The translations under genes and the position numbers were made by a program. The notes below the pieces were generated by a model. That model was not told where the DNA came from. It saw nothing but the letters and a program-made list of their open reading frames with translations, and did not search any database. DNA of 51,064 nucleotides from positions 1 to 51,064 of the forward strand of contig JAUXWH010000063.1 in the NCBI GenBank assembly GCA_030681365.1, written 5' to 3'. Origin of the DNA: Bradyrhizobium sp. Lineage in GTDB: Bacteria > Pseudomonadota > Alphaproteobacteria > Rhizobiales > Xanthobacteraceae. Below are positions 1 through 8,696 of this stretch, piece by piece (the first letter of the stretch is position 1; each line of letters begins with the position of its first letter).

Positions 1-429
1 CTGCTGATCGAACTGATGATGGTGCGATCGGCGGAGCGCTCGGCCTTCGGACGCACCATCATTCAATACGACACCGTGCAGCGCTGGATCGCCGAATCCC
101 GCGTCGAGCTCGAGCAGGCCCGGCTGTTGGCCTATCGCTGCGCCTGGCGGCTCGACCAGGCCGGCCACCACGGCGCATGGCGCGACGTTTCGCTGATCAA
201 GGTCGCGGTGCCCGCGATGCTGCAGCGGATCGCCGACCGTGCCATGCAGGTGTTCGGCGCGATGGGCGGATCCGACGATACCCCGATCCACCAGGCGCTG
301 GCCTGGGGGCGCCTGTTGCGGATCGGCGACGGGCCCGACGAAGTGCACCTGCGGCAGATATTCAAGATGGAAGCGATGCCGTCGTGGGGAATCGCCGACT
401 CGCCATATCTGGCGGCGCCTGCGACATGA
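1..429 (+). CDS. Acyl-CoA dehydrogenase, C-terminal part (5' end outside window)
   Basis: The reading frame is open from base 1 and ends at TGA 427-429, so only about 142 C-terminal residues are present. They form the all-helical C-terminal domain of an FAD-dependent acyl-CoA dehydrogenase: an Arg/Phe-Gly segment (SAFGRTI), then QVFGAMGGSDDTP, then LLRIGDGPDEVH near the end, which is the usual order of FAD- and substrate-contacting motifs in the family. The enzyme would catalyse alpha,beta-dehydrogenation of an acyl-CoA and pass electrons to ETF. The chain length of its substrate cannot be read from this fragment. The domain call is firm; the true start and full length lie upstream of the window. 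Confidence 0.9.
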   Translation: MLIELMMVRSAERSAFGRTIIQYDTVQRWIAESRVELEQARLLAYRCAWRLDQAGHHGAWRDVSLIKVAVPAMLQRIADRAMQVFGAMGGSDDTPIHQALAWGRLLRIGDGPDEVHLRQIFKMEAMPSWGIADSPYLAAPAT

Positions 430-437
430 TTTTCGCG

Positions 438-529
438 TCGTCATGCCCGGCCTTGTGCCGGGCATCCACGTCTTGAGGATGGCGCGACAAGGAAGGCGTG
501 GATGGCCGGGTCAAGCCCGGCCATGACGA
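438..529. repeat. Intergenic palindromic repeat, 'CGTCATG-CCGG' type
   Basis: Two arms (438-475 and 494-529) are near-perfect inverted copies: the left begins CGTCATGCCCGGCCTTG and the right ends CAAGCCCGGCCATGACG. They flank a loop of about 18 nt. The element fills the gap between the acyl-CoA dehydrogenase and the alkylsulfatase-like gene. I recall this palindrome as widely dispersed in Bradyrhizobium and Rhodopseudomonas genomes. Transcribed, it would form a long hairpin that could end or stabilise the upstream mRNA. Confidence 0.8.
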
Positions 530-566
530 AAAAGAGAATCGTTGATGGGCGAGGAAGGACAATAAC

Positions 567-2513
567 ATGACCCAAACAGGCACCAGCGAAACACCCAGGG
601 AAACATCCAAGGGCGCCTCGGCGCCGGTAATGGCCCAGCATGCGGCGACGCTGAAGGCGCTGCCGTTTTCGGACACGCGCGATTTCGACGAAGCGGCGCG
701 GGGTTTTCTCGGCACGCTGGAAAACGCGCGGATCACCTCGCCGCAGGGCAGAGTGGTCTGGAGCCTCGAGCCCTATGGCTTCCTGTCAGAGGCCGAAGCG
801 CCGCCGACGGTCGACCCCAGCCTGTGGCGGCAGTCGCGGCTCAACATGAACCATGGACTGTTCGAAGTCGTGCCCGGCGTCTATCAGGTGCGCGGCCTCG
901 ACATCGCCAACATGACGCTGATCGAGGGCGATAGCGGCGTGATCGTGGTGGATACGCTGACATCGATCGAAGGCGCGCGCGCCGCGATGGCGTTGTATTT
1001 CCAGCATCGCGGCCAACGGCCGGTGGTGGCGGTGATCTTCACCCACACCCATACCGACCATTGGGGCGGTGCGCGCGGCGTGCTCGACGACGCGATGCTG
1101 GCCAGCGGCAGCGTCCCCGTGATCGCGCCCAATCTGTTCATGGAGCATGCGGTTTCGGAAAACATCATCGCCGGTCCGGCGATGCTGCGGCGCGCGCAAT
1201 ACCAGTTCGGGCCGCTGCTGGCCAAGGGGCCGCGCGGGCAGATCGATTGCGGCCTCGGCAAATCGATGGCGGTGGGGGCGGTGTCACTGGTGCGGCCGAC
1301 CGACCTGATCATGGCGACCGGCGACCGGCGCAGCATCGACGGGGTTGAATTCGAATTCCAGATGGCGCCGAACTCCGAGGCTCCCGCGGAGATGCATTTC
1401 TTCATTCCGCGCTACAAGCTTTTGAATCTGGCGGAGAACTGCACGCACAACTTCCACAATCTGCTGCCGTTCCGCGGCGCCGACGTGCGCGACGCGCTGG
1501 CCTGGTCGAAATATCTCGGCGAGGCGCTGCAGATGTGGGGCGGCAAGGCCGATGCGATGTGCGGCCAGCACCACTGGCCGGTATGGGGACAAGAACGCAT
1601 CGACACGATGATCCGCCAGCAGCGCGACCTCTACAAGTTCGCCCATGACCAGACCATCCGCCTGATGAACCACGGACTGACGGCAACCGAAATCGCCGAG
1701 ACGATAAAGCTGCCGGCCAGTCTCGACGGCGCGTGGCACGCGCGCGGCTATTACGGCCACATCCGGCATAATGTGAAGGCGATCTACCAGAAATATCTCG
1801 GCTGGTACGACGCCAATCCCGTCAATCTCGATCCGCTGCCCCCGGTCGCGGCCGGCAAGAAATATGTCGAATATATGGGCGGCGCCGACGCGATCCTGGC
1901 GCGGGCGGCGAAGGACTTCGCAAACGGCGAGTTTCGCTTCATCGCCCAGGCGTTGAGCCATCTGGTTTTCGCCGATCCCGACAATCAAGCCGCCCGCGCG
2001 CTGCTGGCCGATACATTGGAGCAGCTCGGCTATGCCGCCGAGAGTGCGACCTGGCGCAACGCCTATCTGTTCGGCGCGCAGGAATTGCGGCAGGGCATGC
2101 CGAAAGTGCCGGCGCGCGCGGCGATGGCGCGCGAAACGCTGGCGGCCCTGCGTACCGAACAGCTGTGGGATGTGCTCGGTATCAGGCTCAACGGCCCCAA
2201 GGCCGAGGGCAAGCACATCGTGATCAACTGGAGTTTTACCGATACCGGCGAGACTTTCGTTCTGACGCTGGAGAACTGCGCGCTGACCTATGTCGCGGGC
2301 GCGCAGGCGGCCACGGCGGACGCCGGTTTCACGCTGCCGCGCGGCACGCTCGACGAAGTGATCGCGAAGCTGACGACGTTTCAGGAAGCCATCGGCAGCG
2401 GGGCGATCAAATTCACCGGCAATCCGATGCGGCTCGGCGAGTTGATGATGTTGATGGATGACTTCCCGCGGATGTTCGAGATCGTCGAGCCGAAGCGGAC
2501 GGCGGTGAGCTGA
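567..2513 (+). CDS. Alkylsulfatase-like metallo-beta-lactamase-fold hydrolase
   Basis: This 648-residue protein has the BDS1/SdsA1 linear alkylsulfatase layout. An N-terminal metallo-beta-lactamase fold carries the di-zinc motif HTHTDHWGG (His160, His162, Asp164, His165), followed by the AENCTHNFHN segment that supplies further metal ligands. A helical dimerisation region spans about residues 380-520, and an SCP2-like domain from about 530 probably binds the aliphatic chain. Family members hydrolyse primary alkyl sulfates such as dodecyl sulfate to alcohol and sulfate. Unlike secreted SdsA1, this protein has no hydrophobic N-terminal segment, so it is probably cytoplasmic. The gene stands alone between two palindromic repeats. 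The family is clear; the natural substrate is inferred. Confidence 0.88.
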   Translation: MTQTGTSETPRETSKGASAPVMAQHAATLKALPFSDTRDFDEAARGFLGTLENARITSPQGRVVWSLEPYGFLSEAEAPPTVDPSLWRQSRLNMNHGLFEVVPGVYQVRGLDIANMTLIEGDSGVIVVDTLTSIEGARAAMALYFQHRGQRPVVAVIFTHTHTDHWGGARGVLDDAMLASGSVPVIAPNLFMEHAVSENIIAGPAMLRRAQYQFGPLLAKGPRGQIDCGLGKSMAVGAVSLVRPTDLIMATGDRRSIDGVEFEFQMAPNSEAPAEMHFFIPRYKLLNLAENCTHNFHNLLPFRGADVRDALAWSKYLGEALQMWGGKADAMCGQHHWPVWGQERIDTMIRQQRDLYKFAHDQTIRLMNHGLTATEIAETIKLPASLDGAWHARGYYGHIRHNVKAIYQKYLGWYDANPVNLDPLPPVAAGKKYVEYMGGADAILARAAKDFANGEFRFIAQALSHLVFADPDNQAARALLADTLEQLGYAAESATWRNAYLFGAQELRQGMPKVPARAAMARETLAALRTEQLWDVLGIRLNGPKAEGKHIVINWSFTDTGETFVLTLENCALTYVAGAQAATADAGFTLPRGTLDEVIAKLTTFQEAIGSGAIKFTGNPMRLGELMMLMDDFPRMFEIVEPKRTAVS

Positions 2514-2517
2514 GAGA

Positions 2518-2640
2518 GTAGGGTGGGCAAGGCGCACTCTTCGCGCCGTGCCCACCATCTATCCAAATTTTTCATTCAAAATGGTGGGCACGCTTGCGCC
2601 TTCGCTCTTCGAGCTACGGCGGAAGCTTTGCCCACCCTAC
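2518..2640. repeat. Intergenic palindromic repeat, 'GTAGGGTGGGCAA' type
   Basis: The element starts GTAGGGTGGGCAA at 2518 and ends TTGCCCACCCTAC at 2640, an exact inverted match. An inner inverted pair (GTGCCCACCAT near 2551 and ATGGTGGGCAC from 2581) makes a compound hairpin. It separates two convergent genes, the alkylsulfatase-like gene and the GT4 gene, so it could work as a bidirectional transcription barrier. I recall this repeat from many Bradyrhizobium intergenic regions. It shares no obvious sequence with the repeats at 438 or 49996. Confidence 0.8.
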
Positions 2641-2653
2641 AAACTACAGACTT

Positions 2654-3724
2654 CTACTCCGCGCTGCTCACCAGCTTGATGCGCGGCTCGGCGGCTTCCA
2701 TCAGGCTGCGATAGGCGGCGAGATAATCCAGCGCCATGCGTCGGGCGGTGAAGCGTGCCTCGAACTGCTTGCGGATCGCAGCCCGGCTCAGCCCGGCCAG
2801 CCGGTCGACGGCGGCGACCGCGCTGATTTCATCCTCGACGATGAAGCCGGTGAGGCCTTCGTCGATGATCTCCGCGACCGAACCGCGGTTATAGGCGATG
2901 ACGGGGGTGCCGCACGCCATCGCCTCGATCATCACGAGGCCGAACGGCTCGGGCCAGTCGATCGGGACCAGCAGGCCGATGGCGCCGCTCAGAAATTCCG
3001 ATTTCTCGGCGTCGCCGATTTCGCCGATAAACTCGACCAATGGATTGTTGTCGATCAGCGGGCGGATCAGCTCGTCGTAGTACTCTTGGTCGGCCCGGTC
3101 GACCTTGGCGGCGATCTTGAGCGGAATGCCGCAGCGGGTCGCGATTCTGATCGCGCGGTCCACGCCCTTTTCCGGCGCGATCCGGCCGAGCACCGCGAGA
3201 TAGCCAGGCTTGCACGGTTGCGGCGTCAGCAGTTTTTCCGGCAAGCCGTGGTGGATGGTGCGGAGCCAGTTGGCCTGCGGCACCGGGCGGCGCTGCGCGT
3301 TCGAGATCGAAATCACCGGTACCTTTGAGAAGGTGGTGAATACCGGCTGATGCTCGGGCAGGTCCAGCCGGCCGTGCAGGGTGGTGAGGAACGGCGTCGG
3401 CTGCCGGTAGAACAGCGAGAACGGATAATAATCGAGGTGGAAATGCAGGAAGTCGAATTCCTCATCGTCACATTTCTGCCGCACCCGCTCCAGCATCACC
3501 ATATGCAACGCATTGGGATCGCGCACCGATCCGTCGAGGCGCAGCGCCTTCGGCCAGGTTGCGTCAAGTTTCGCCGAGGTATGGGAATCGCCGCTGGCGA
3601 ACAGCGTGACGTCGTTTCCCAGTGCGACCAGTTCCTCGGTCAGCCAGTGTACGACACGTTCGGTTCCGCCATAAAGCTTGGGGGGAACAGCCTCCGTCAG
3701 CGGAGCAACCTGCGCGATGCGCAT
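2654..3724 (-). CDS. Glycosyltransferase family 4 protein
   Basis: This 356-residue GT4-type transferase has a GT-B fold. The N-terminal half opens with MRIAQVAPLTEAVPP and LYGGTERV, the glycine loop typical of retaining GT-B enzymes. The C-terminal half holds LAVLGRIAPEKGVDRAI and the E-x7-E motif EPFGLVMIE, followed by ACGTPVIA, where the nucleotide sugar binds. Such enzymes add a sugar from an activated donor to a glycan or lipid; donor and acceptor cannot be predicted here. The ATG is preceded by AGGAG at a spacing of 8 nt. There is no adjacent polysaccharide cluster, although an amylo-glucosidase gene lies 2.1 kb away on the other strand. Confidence 0.88.
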   Translation of the reverse strand: MRIAQVAPLTEAVPPKLYGGTERVVHWLTEELVALGNDVTLFASGDSHTSAKLDATWPKALRLDGSVRDPNALHMVMLERVRQKCDDEEFDFLHFHLDYYPFSLFYRQPTPFLTTLHGRLDLPEHQPVFTTFSKVPVISISNAQRRPVPQANWLRTIHHGLPEKLLTPQPCKPGYLAVLGRIAPEKGVDRAIRIATRCGIPLKIAAKVDRADQEYYDELIRPLIDNNPLVEFIGEIGDAEKSEFLSGAIGLLVPIDWPEPFGLVMIEAMACGTPVIAYNRGSVAEIIDEGLTGFIVEDEISAVAAVDRLAGLSRAAIRKQFEARFTARRMALDYLAAYRSLMEAAEPRIKLVSSAE

Positions 3725-4024
3725 CTCACCGTCTCCTGTTGTGCATAGGGGTTGAACAATCGCTCTTCAGTGGTGCTGGCACCGGCATGCCGAGTCGGGA
3801 ACGTTCTCGCATCTGCGAAGTTCCTTGTGCGTGCGCACTTCTTCCACACTGTGGTCTTGCTGATGCCATCCGGTCCGATCAGATTTCTGCCGTCGCTGAT
3901 GCTGCAGGATTGTTGCGCAGTGATGGCCACGCGGTGGCAACTCAGACCTGCCTCTCTTCACGTCTCCGTGCGCGACGTCTCGCCGTAGAATCCTTCAGCT
4001 CGTTCAACAGGTTTGCATCGTCAC
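3725..4024. other. Divergent intergenic region between GT4 and ABC exporter genes
   Basis: These 300 bases hold no convincing gene. They must contain promoters for the two divergent genes, but I see no confident -35/-10 pair. A short inverted repeat GCCAC-GCG-GTGGC lies at 3926-3938. Base composition is somewhat less GC-rich than the flanking genes, as expected for a promoter region. Confidence 0.6.
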
Positions 4025-5788
4025 ATGGACAGTCTCTCAGGATATGCGCATCGGCCTTTTGCATTCGTGTTGCGCTATCTCCGCCAGCGTCTCGCGTCGC
4101 ATGTGGTCATCCTGACCTGCGTCGTCGCAGCGGTTGCCTGTTCGGTAGGCACTCAGTATGGCGTCAAATCTCTGGTCGACGGACTGTCGGGCGGACCGGG
4201 CCGCGCAGGAAGCGTATGGCTGGCATTCATTTTTCTCATGTCGCTGATCGCTGCGGATAATTTCCTGTGGCGGATCGCGAGCTGGACCGCGAGCTTCACG
4301 TTTGTCGGCGTCACCGGCGATCTGCGGCGGGACATCTTTCGCCATCTCACCGGCCACGCGCCGAGCTATTTCTCCGACCGGCTGCCGGGGATGCTGACCA
4401 GCCGCATCACCGCGACATCGAATGCCGTCTTCACCGTTGAAAACATGTTCGTCTGGAACGTGTTGCCGCCCTGTATTGCGACGATCGCGGCCATTGCGCT
4501 GATCGGCACCGTCAGCCCTGTCATGGCGGGCGCATTGACTCTGGTCGCCGGCGCGATGGTGATCGCGATGTTCCATCTGGCCGCCAGGGGCAAGCCGCTA
4601 CATGACGAGTTCGCCGACAAGGCCGCCGCGGTCGACGGTGAAATGGTCGATGTCATCAACAACATGTCGCTGGTGCGGGCGTTCTGCGGCCTCCGCCTGG
4701 AGCACGACCGGTTCGATACGACCGTCAACAAGGAGTTGACGGCGCGGGGCCGCAGCCTGCGCTATCTCGAAAAGCTGCGACTGAGCCATGCCGCGATTAC
4801 CGTGGTTCTGACGATCGCGTTGCTGGCCTGGGTGATCAGGCTCTGGCAGAACGGTGGCGCCACCACCGGCGACGTGGTGCTGGTGTGTACGCTGGGGTTG
4901 TCCATTCTGAATGCAACGCGCGATCTCGCGGTGGCGCTGGTCGATGTCACCCAGCATGTTGCGCGGCTGACGGAAGCCATCGCCACGCTGCTGCAACCGC
5001 ATGAATTGCGCGATCATCCGAATGCCGAACCGCTGGTGAAGGCGGGGGCGGCGATCGTCTTCAACAAGGTGTCCTTCCGTTATCCCGGCGGGTTACAGGT
5101 ATTCGACAAGTTCAGCCTTCGCATCAATGCAGGTCAGAGGGTTGGGCTGGTCGGACAGTCCGGCGGCGGCAAATCGACCATCTTCACGCTGCTGCAGCGG
5201 TTTTACGACGTGGACCAGGGGCGCATTTCCATTGATGGCCAGAACATATCCCGGGTTACCCAGGAGAGCCTTCGAGCCGCGATTTCGGTGGTGCCGCAGG
5301 ACATCTCGCTGTTCCATCGGTCGATTCTGGAAAACATCCGCTATGGTCGGCCGGACGCGACCGACGCCGAGGTGCGTCGCGCGGCAAACGCGGCGCGCTG
5401 CGATTTCGTCGAAACCTTGCCCGAGGGGATGGCAACCCAGGTCGGCGATCGCGGCGTCAAACTGTCGGGCGGGCAGCGTCAGCGCATCGCCATCGCGCGG
5501 GCGTTCCTGAAAGACGCGCCGATCCTGCTGCTCGACGAGGCCACGGCCGCACTCGACAGCGAATCGGAGGAGGCGATCCGCGAGGCGCTGGGCCGCTTGA
5601 TGCGTGGACGCACAGTCATTGCAATTGCCCACCGCCTCGCCACCTTGCGCAATTTTGACCGGGTGATCATGCTGCAGGGTGGGAAAATTATCGAAGACGG
5701 TCCACCTGACCGGCTCATGCAGGGCAGCGGCCCGTATCAGGAACTGGTGACGCGGGAGATGGGTCGGCTTGCCACCCATGCGGCCTGA
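4025..5788 (+). CDS. ABC exporter, fused membrane and ATPase domains (MsbA-like)
   Basis: A half-transporter of about 587 residues. The N-terminal ABC transmembrane domain (residues about 15-320) has six predicted helices. The C-terminal ATPase domain has Walker A GQSGGGKST, signature LSGGQRQR, Walker B ILLLDEAT and the His-switch region AIAHRLAT. It should dimerise in the inner membrane and export a lipid, peptide or drug-like compound; the substrate is not predictable. An in-frame TTG at 4013 would add four residues, but ATG 4025 is the more usual codon; neither has a strong ribosome site. The next gene follows after 86 nt on the same strand, with no obvious functional link. Confidence 0.88.
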   Translation: MDSLSGYAHRPFAFVLRYLRQRLASHVVILTCVVAAVACSVGTQYGVKSLVDGLSGGPGRAGSVWLAFIFLMSLIAADNFLWRIASWTASFTFVGVTGDLRRDIFRHLTGHAPSYFSDRLPGMLTSRITATSNAVFTVENMFVWNVLPPCIATIAAIALIGTVSPVMAGALTLVAGAMVIAMFHLAARGKPLHDEFADKAAAVDGEMVDVINNMSLVRAFCGLRLEHDRFDTTVNKELTARGRSLRYLEKLRLSHAAITVVLTIALLAWVIRLWQNGGATTGDVVLVCTLGLSILNATRDLAVALVDVTQHVARLTEAIATLLQPHELRDHPNAEPLVKAGAAIVFNKVSFRYPGGLQVFDKFSLRINAGQRVGLVGQSGGGKSTIFTLLQRFYDVDQGRISIDGQNISRVTQESLRAAISVVPQDISLFHRSILENIRYGRPDATDAEVRRAANAARCDFVETLPEGMATQVGDRGVKLSGGQRQRIAIARAFLKDAPILLLDEATAALDSESEEAIREALGRLMRGRTVIAIAHRLATLRNFDRVIMLQGGKIIEDGPPDRLMQGSGPYQELVTREMGRLATHAA

Positions 5789-5874
5789 ACGATAGCGGCA
5801 CTGGCGTCAGGGTTTGTTCCAATTGGCGTACCTTCGCGGGAAGCGCGCAGCAAGCAGAACAGCTGAGGTAATCA

Positions 5875-8076
5875 ATGGCAATCGAAGCCGTGACCCAAAT
5901 GTCGAAGATTCGCGACGTCGAAGTGGCCCCGGAATCGGCGTTCTACATCCCGATGACCGGTCCGGCGGCGAGGCCGCGGCGCTCGCTCAAGCACGACGAT
6001 ACTTTTATCGTGCTCGACAGCCACGGCGATATCGGCGCCTCCGCCGGCGGGCCCGACGGCTTATTCAATGGCGATACCCGCTACCTCGCCCGGCTCGAAC
6101 TGGTGCTGGACGACGTGCAGCCGCTGCTGCTCGGTTCCAATCTGCGCGACGACAATTCGGCGCTGACGGTCGACCTCACCAATCCCGACATCTATCGGGG
6201 TAACCAGATCGTGCTGCAGAAGGACATGCTGCACATCGTCCGGACGATCTTCCTGTGGCGCGGAACAGCCTATCAGCGGATCGGCCTGCAGAATCACGGC
6301 GACCGGCCGGCTAGTTTCGATCTGACGCTGCTGTTCGGGAATGATTTCGCCGATCTGTTCGAGGTTCGTGGCGAGCGGCGCCCGCGCCGGGGTATCGCGT
6401 CGAGCAAGTTGGAAGGCGACGTTGACGTGACGCTGGATTATCGCGGGCTCGACGGCGTCTCCCGGACGGCCGGGCTGCACTTCGACCCGCGGCCTACCAA
6501 GCTCTCGGCCAATGCGGCGACTTATCATTTCGAGCTCGCCGCCCAGCAACTGACTTCCTTGTTCGTCGCGGTATCCTGCAACAAGCCGGCGATGTACGAG
6601 CCGGCGCCGTTCTTTCGCGGATTGCTGGCGCATCGGCGCGAGATGCGCCGCTCGACCGCGGGCGCAGCCAGTGCCGAGACCTCCAACGACATCTTCAACG
6701 AGGTGCTGTGCCAGGCAATGGCCGATCTCAACATGCTGATGACGGAAACGCCGCAGGGCCGATATCCCTATGCGGGGATTCCCTGGTACTCCACGACTTT
6801 CGGCCGCGATGGCCTGATCACCGCGCTGCAGATGCTCTGGGTCGATCCGCGTATCGCGCGCGGCGTGCTGATGCGGCTGGCCTTCCATCAGGCAAAGTCG
6901 GTCGATCCGCTCGCCGATGCCCAGCCCGGCAAGATCCTGCACGAGATGCGCGGCGGCGAGATGGCGGCGCTGCGCGAGGTGCCGTTCGCGCAATATTACG
7001 GCAGCGTCGATTCGACGCCGCTGTTCGTGCTGTTGGCCGGTCTTTATCACGAACGCACCGGCGACGACGAAACACTGGCAGGGTTGTGGCCCGCGATCGA
7101 AGCCGCGCTGCGCTGGATCGACGGTGCCGGCGATCCGGACGGCGACGGCTTTGTCGAGTATCAGCGCGCCTCCGAGCAGGGGCTCGCCAATCAGGGCTGG
7201 AAGGATTCCTACGACGCGATCTTTCATGCCGACGGACGACTTGCCGAAGGCTACATCGCGCTGGCCGAAGTGCAGGGCTACGTGTTTGCCGCCAAGCAGC
7301 TGGCCGCGCGTTGCGCCCGGCGCATGGGGCTTTCGGAAACCGCCGACCGGCTGGCGGCCGAGGCGCAGGCGCTGGCCGTGCGATTCGAAGAGGCGTTCTG
7401 GTGCGAGGAACTCGGCACCTATGCGCTCGCGCTCGACGGCGCCAAGCGCCAGTGCCAGGTGCGAACCTCCAATGCCGGTCAGCTGCTGTTCACCGGCATC
7501 GCGAGCGAGGACCGCGCCCGCAAAGTCGCCGCCGACCTGATGCGGCCGCACTTCTTTACCGGCTGGGGCATTCGCACCGTGGCGCGGGGCGAGGCGCGTT
7601 ACAACCCGATGTCCTATCACGACGGCTCGATCTGGCCGCACGACAATGCGCTGATCGCACTCGGGTTGGCGCGCTACGGGCTGAAGCACTCGGTCGAGCA
7701 TCTGTTCAAGGGCCTGTTCGACGCCGCCAGCTATATGGATCTGCGGCGGCTGCCGGAACTGTTTTGCGGATTTCAACGCGAGAAGCGGCGCGGGCCGACG
7801 CTTTACCCGGTCGCCTGCGCGCCGCAGGCCTGGGCAAGCGCGACGCCGTTCACCTTGCTGGAGGCGGCGCTCGGTCTGGAGTTCGACGTCCAGCGCGGTG
7901 AAATTCGCCTGCGCGATCCACGCCTGCCGGTTTTTCTCAACGAGGTGGTGTTGCGCGATCTGCAACTCGGCCCTTCCAGCGTCGATCTTCGGATTCGCCG
8001 CCACGGCGAGGAGGTGTCGCTCGAGGTGATGCGTACGCGCGGCCAGATCCAGGTGTCGATCGTCTTGACCCATTGA
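5875..8076 (+). CDS. Amylo-alpha-1,6-glucosidase (glycogen debranching-type)
   Basis: A 733-residue protein with an N-terminal GDE_N_bis-type beta domain (residues about 20-230, starting near HDDTFIVLDSHGDI and GLFNGDTRYL) and a C-terminal (alpha/alpha)6 barrel of the GH15/GH133-like fold (about 270-690). In the barrel the segments YPYAGIPWYSTTFGRDG, NQGWKDSYDAI and SYHDGSIWPHDNA match the conserved blocks where the acidic catalytic residues sit. The family hydrolyses alpha-1,6 branches of glucans, though many bacterial members are untested. GAGGTAATCA just before the ATG is the ribosome site. With the glgA-like gene at 40.5 kb it suggests alpha-glucan metabolism, but the two are far apart. 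Confidence 0.85.
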   Translation: MAIEAVTQMSKIRDVEVAPESAFYIPMTGPAARPRRSLKHDDTFIVLDSHGDIGASAGGPDGLFNGDTRYLARLELVLDDVQPLLLGSNLRDDNSALTVDLTNPDIYRGNQIVLQKDMLHIVRTIFLWRGTAYQRIGLQNHGDRPASFDLTLLFGNDFADLFEVRGERRPRRGIASSKLEGDVDVTLDYRGLDGVSRTAGLHFDPRPTKLSANAATYHFELAAQQLTSLFVAVSCNKPAMYEPAPFFRGLLAHRREMRRSTAGAASAETSNDIFNEVLCQAMADLNMLMTETPQGRYPYAGIPWYSTTFGRDGLITALQMLWVDPRIARGVLMRLAFHQAKSVDPLADAQPGKILHEMRGGEMAALREVPFAQYYGSVDSTPLFVLLAGLYHERTGDDETLAGLWPAIEAALRWIDGAGDPDGDGFVEYQRASEQGLANQGWKDSYDAIFHADGRLAEGYIALAEVQGYVFAAKQLAARCARRMGLSETADRLAAEAQALAVRFEEAFWCEELGTYALALDGAKRQCQVRTSNAGQLLFTGIASEDRARKVAADLMRPHFFTGWGIRTVARGEARYNPMSYHDGSIWPHDNALIALGLARYGLKHSVEHLFKGLFDAASYMDLRRLPELFCGFQREKRRGPTLYPVACAPQAWASATPFTLLEAALGLEFDVQRGEIRLRDPRLPVFLNEVVLRDLQLGPSSVDLRIRRHGEEVSLEVMRTRGQIQVSIVLTH

Positions 8077-8100
8077 AGCGGCGCGTTTCAGGAGGTTCGC

Positions 8101-8589
8101 ATGAGTACCCACTTTCCGATCGCGCTTCTCGCAGCGGCGCTGGCGGCGGTCGCGCCGGCCCTGGCGCAAACCGGCACGGCACCGCCGCCTACGGCTCCGC
8201 ACGGGGCTGCCAAGGGGTCTGCCAAGGAGCCGGCACCGCCGCCGTCGGTCTCAGTGATCGGCGCCCGGGACGCGCATGGCATGCTCGGCCGCGAGGTTCT
8301 CAGCGCCAAAAACGAGAACATGGGACGCATCGTGGATGTGATCGTCGATCGCGCGGGCCAGGCGCGGGCGGCGGTGATCGACTTCGGCGGTTTTCTCGGC
8401 GTCGGCAGCCGCAAGATCGTCGTCGACTGGAACGCGCTTCATTTCCAGCGCATCTCAAACAAGAAGGATGCCATCGGCCTGGAGCTGACGAAGGAGCAGG
8501 TGACCGCGGCGCCCGAATACAAGGAGGATGCGCCGCTGATCGTGCTGGGCGCCGCCGGCAAGCTGAGCCCGCTGGAGGTTGACCGCTAG
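8101..8589 (+). CDS. Exported PRC-barrel domain protein
   Basis: A 162-residue protein with a clear signal peptide (cleavage probably after ALAQ, near residue 22), a proline/alanine-rich linker to about residue 50, and one PRC-barrel domain (about 58-150; DAHGMLGREVLSAKNENMG, then IVDVIVD and FLGVGSRKIVVDW). PRC-barrels are small beta barrels found in RimM, photosynthetic reaction centre subunit H and many rhizobial periplasmic proteins of unknown role. The ribosome site CAGGAGG stands 5 nt before ATG. It follows the glucosidase gene by 24 nt and may be co-transcribed. A structural or stress role in the periplasm is a guess. Confidence 0.82.
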   Translation: MSTHFPIALLAAALAAVAPALAQTGTAPPPTAPHGAAKGSAKEPAPPPSVSVIGARDAHGMLGREVLSAKNENMGRIVDVIVDRAGQARAAVIDFGGFLGVGSRKIVVDWNALHFQRISNKKDAIGLELTKEQVTAAPEYKEDAPLIVLGAAGKLSPLEVDR

Positions 8590-8696
8590 GGAAAGAAGGA
8601 GAAGATATCCTGATCGCCCGCCCGTCCCATTCGATTGACGTCATCGACGGTGATCGCCCGCCGCGGTCGGCCGGCGATGGCGGCGGCGACAAGGTC

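Noticed and set aside
1278..2558. 424-codon minus-strand frame across the alkylsulfatase-like gene
   Set aside because: Antisense to a gene with intact zinc motifs; no ribosome site or domain.
3777..3792. TGGCAC-like sequence resembling a sigma-54 -24 element
   Set aside because: The -12 half does not match (TGCC instead of TTGC at the right spacing), and no enhancer-dependent gene is nearby.
3926..3938. GCCAC-GCG-GTGGC inverted repeat in the GT4-ABC intergenic region
   Set aside because: Only five base pairs per arm; such repeats arise often by chance in high-GC DNA, and no second copy was seen.
6061..8202. 713-codon open frame antisense to the amylo-glucosidase gene
   Set aside because: The sense frame has conserved glycoside hydrolase blocks; the antisense sequence has the Arg/Gln-rich composition of a shadow frame.
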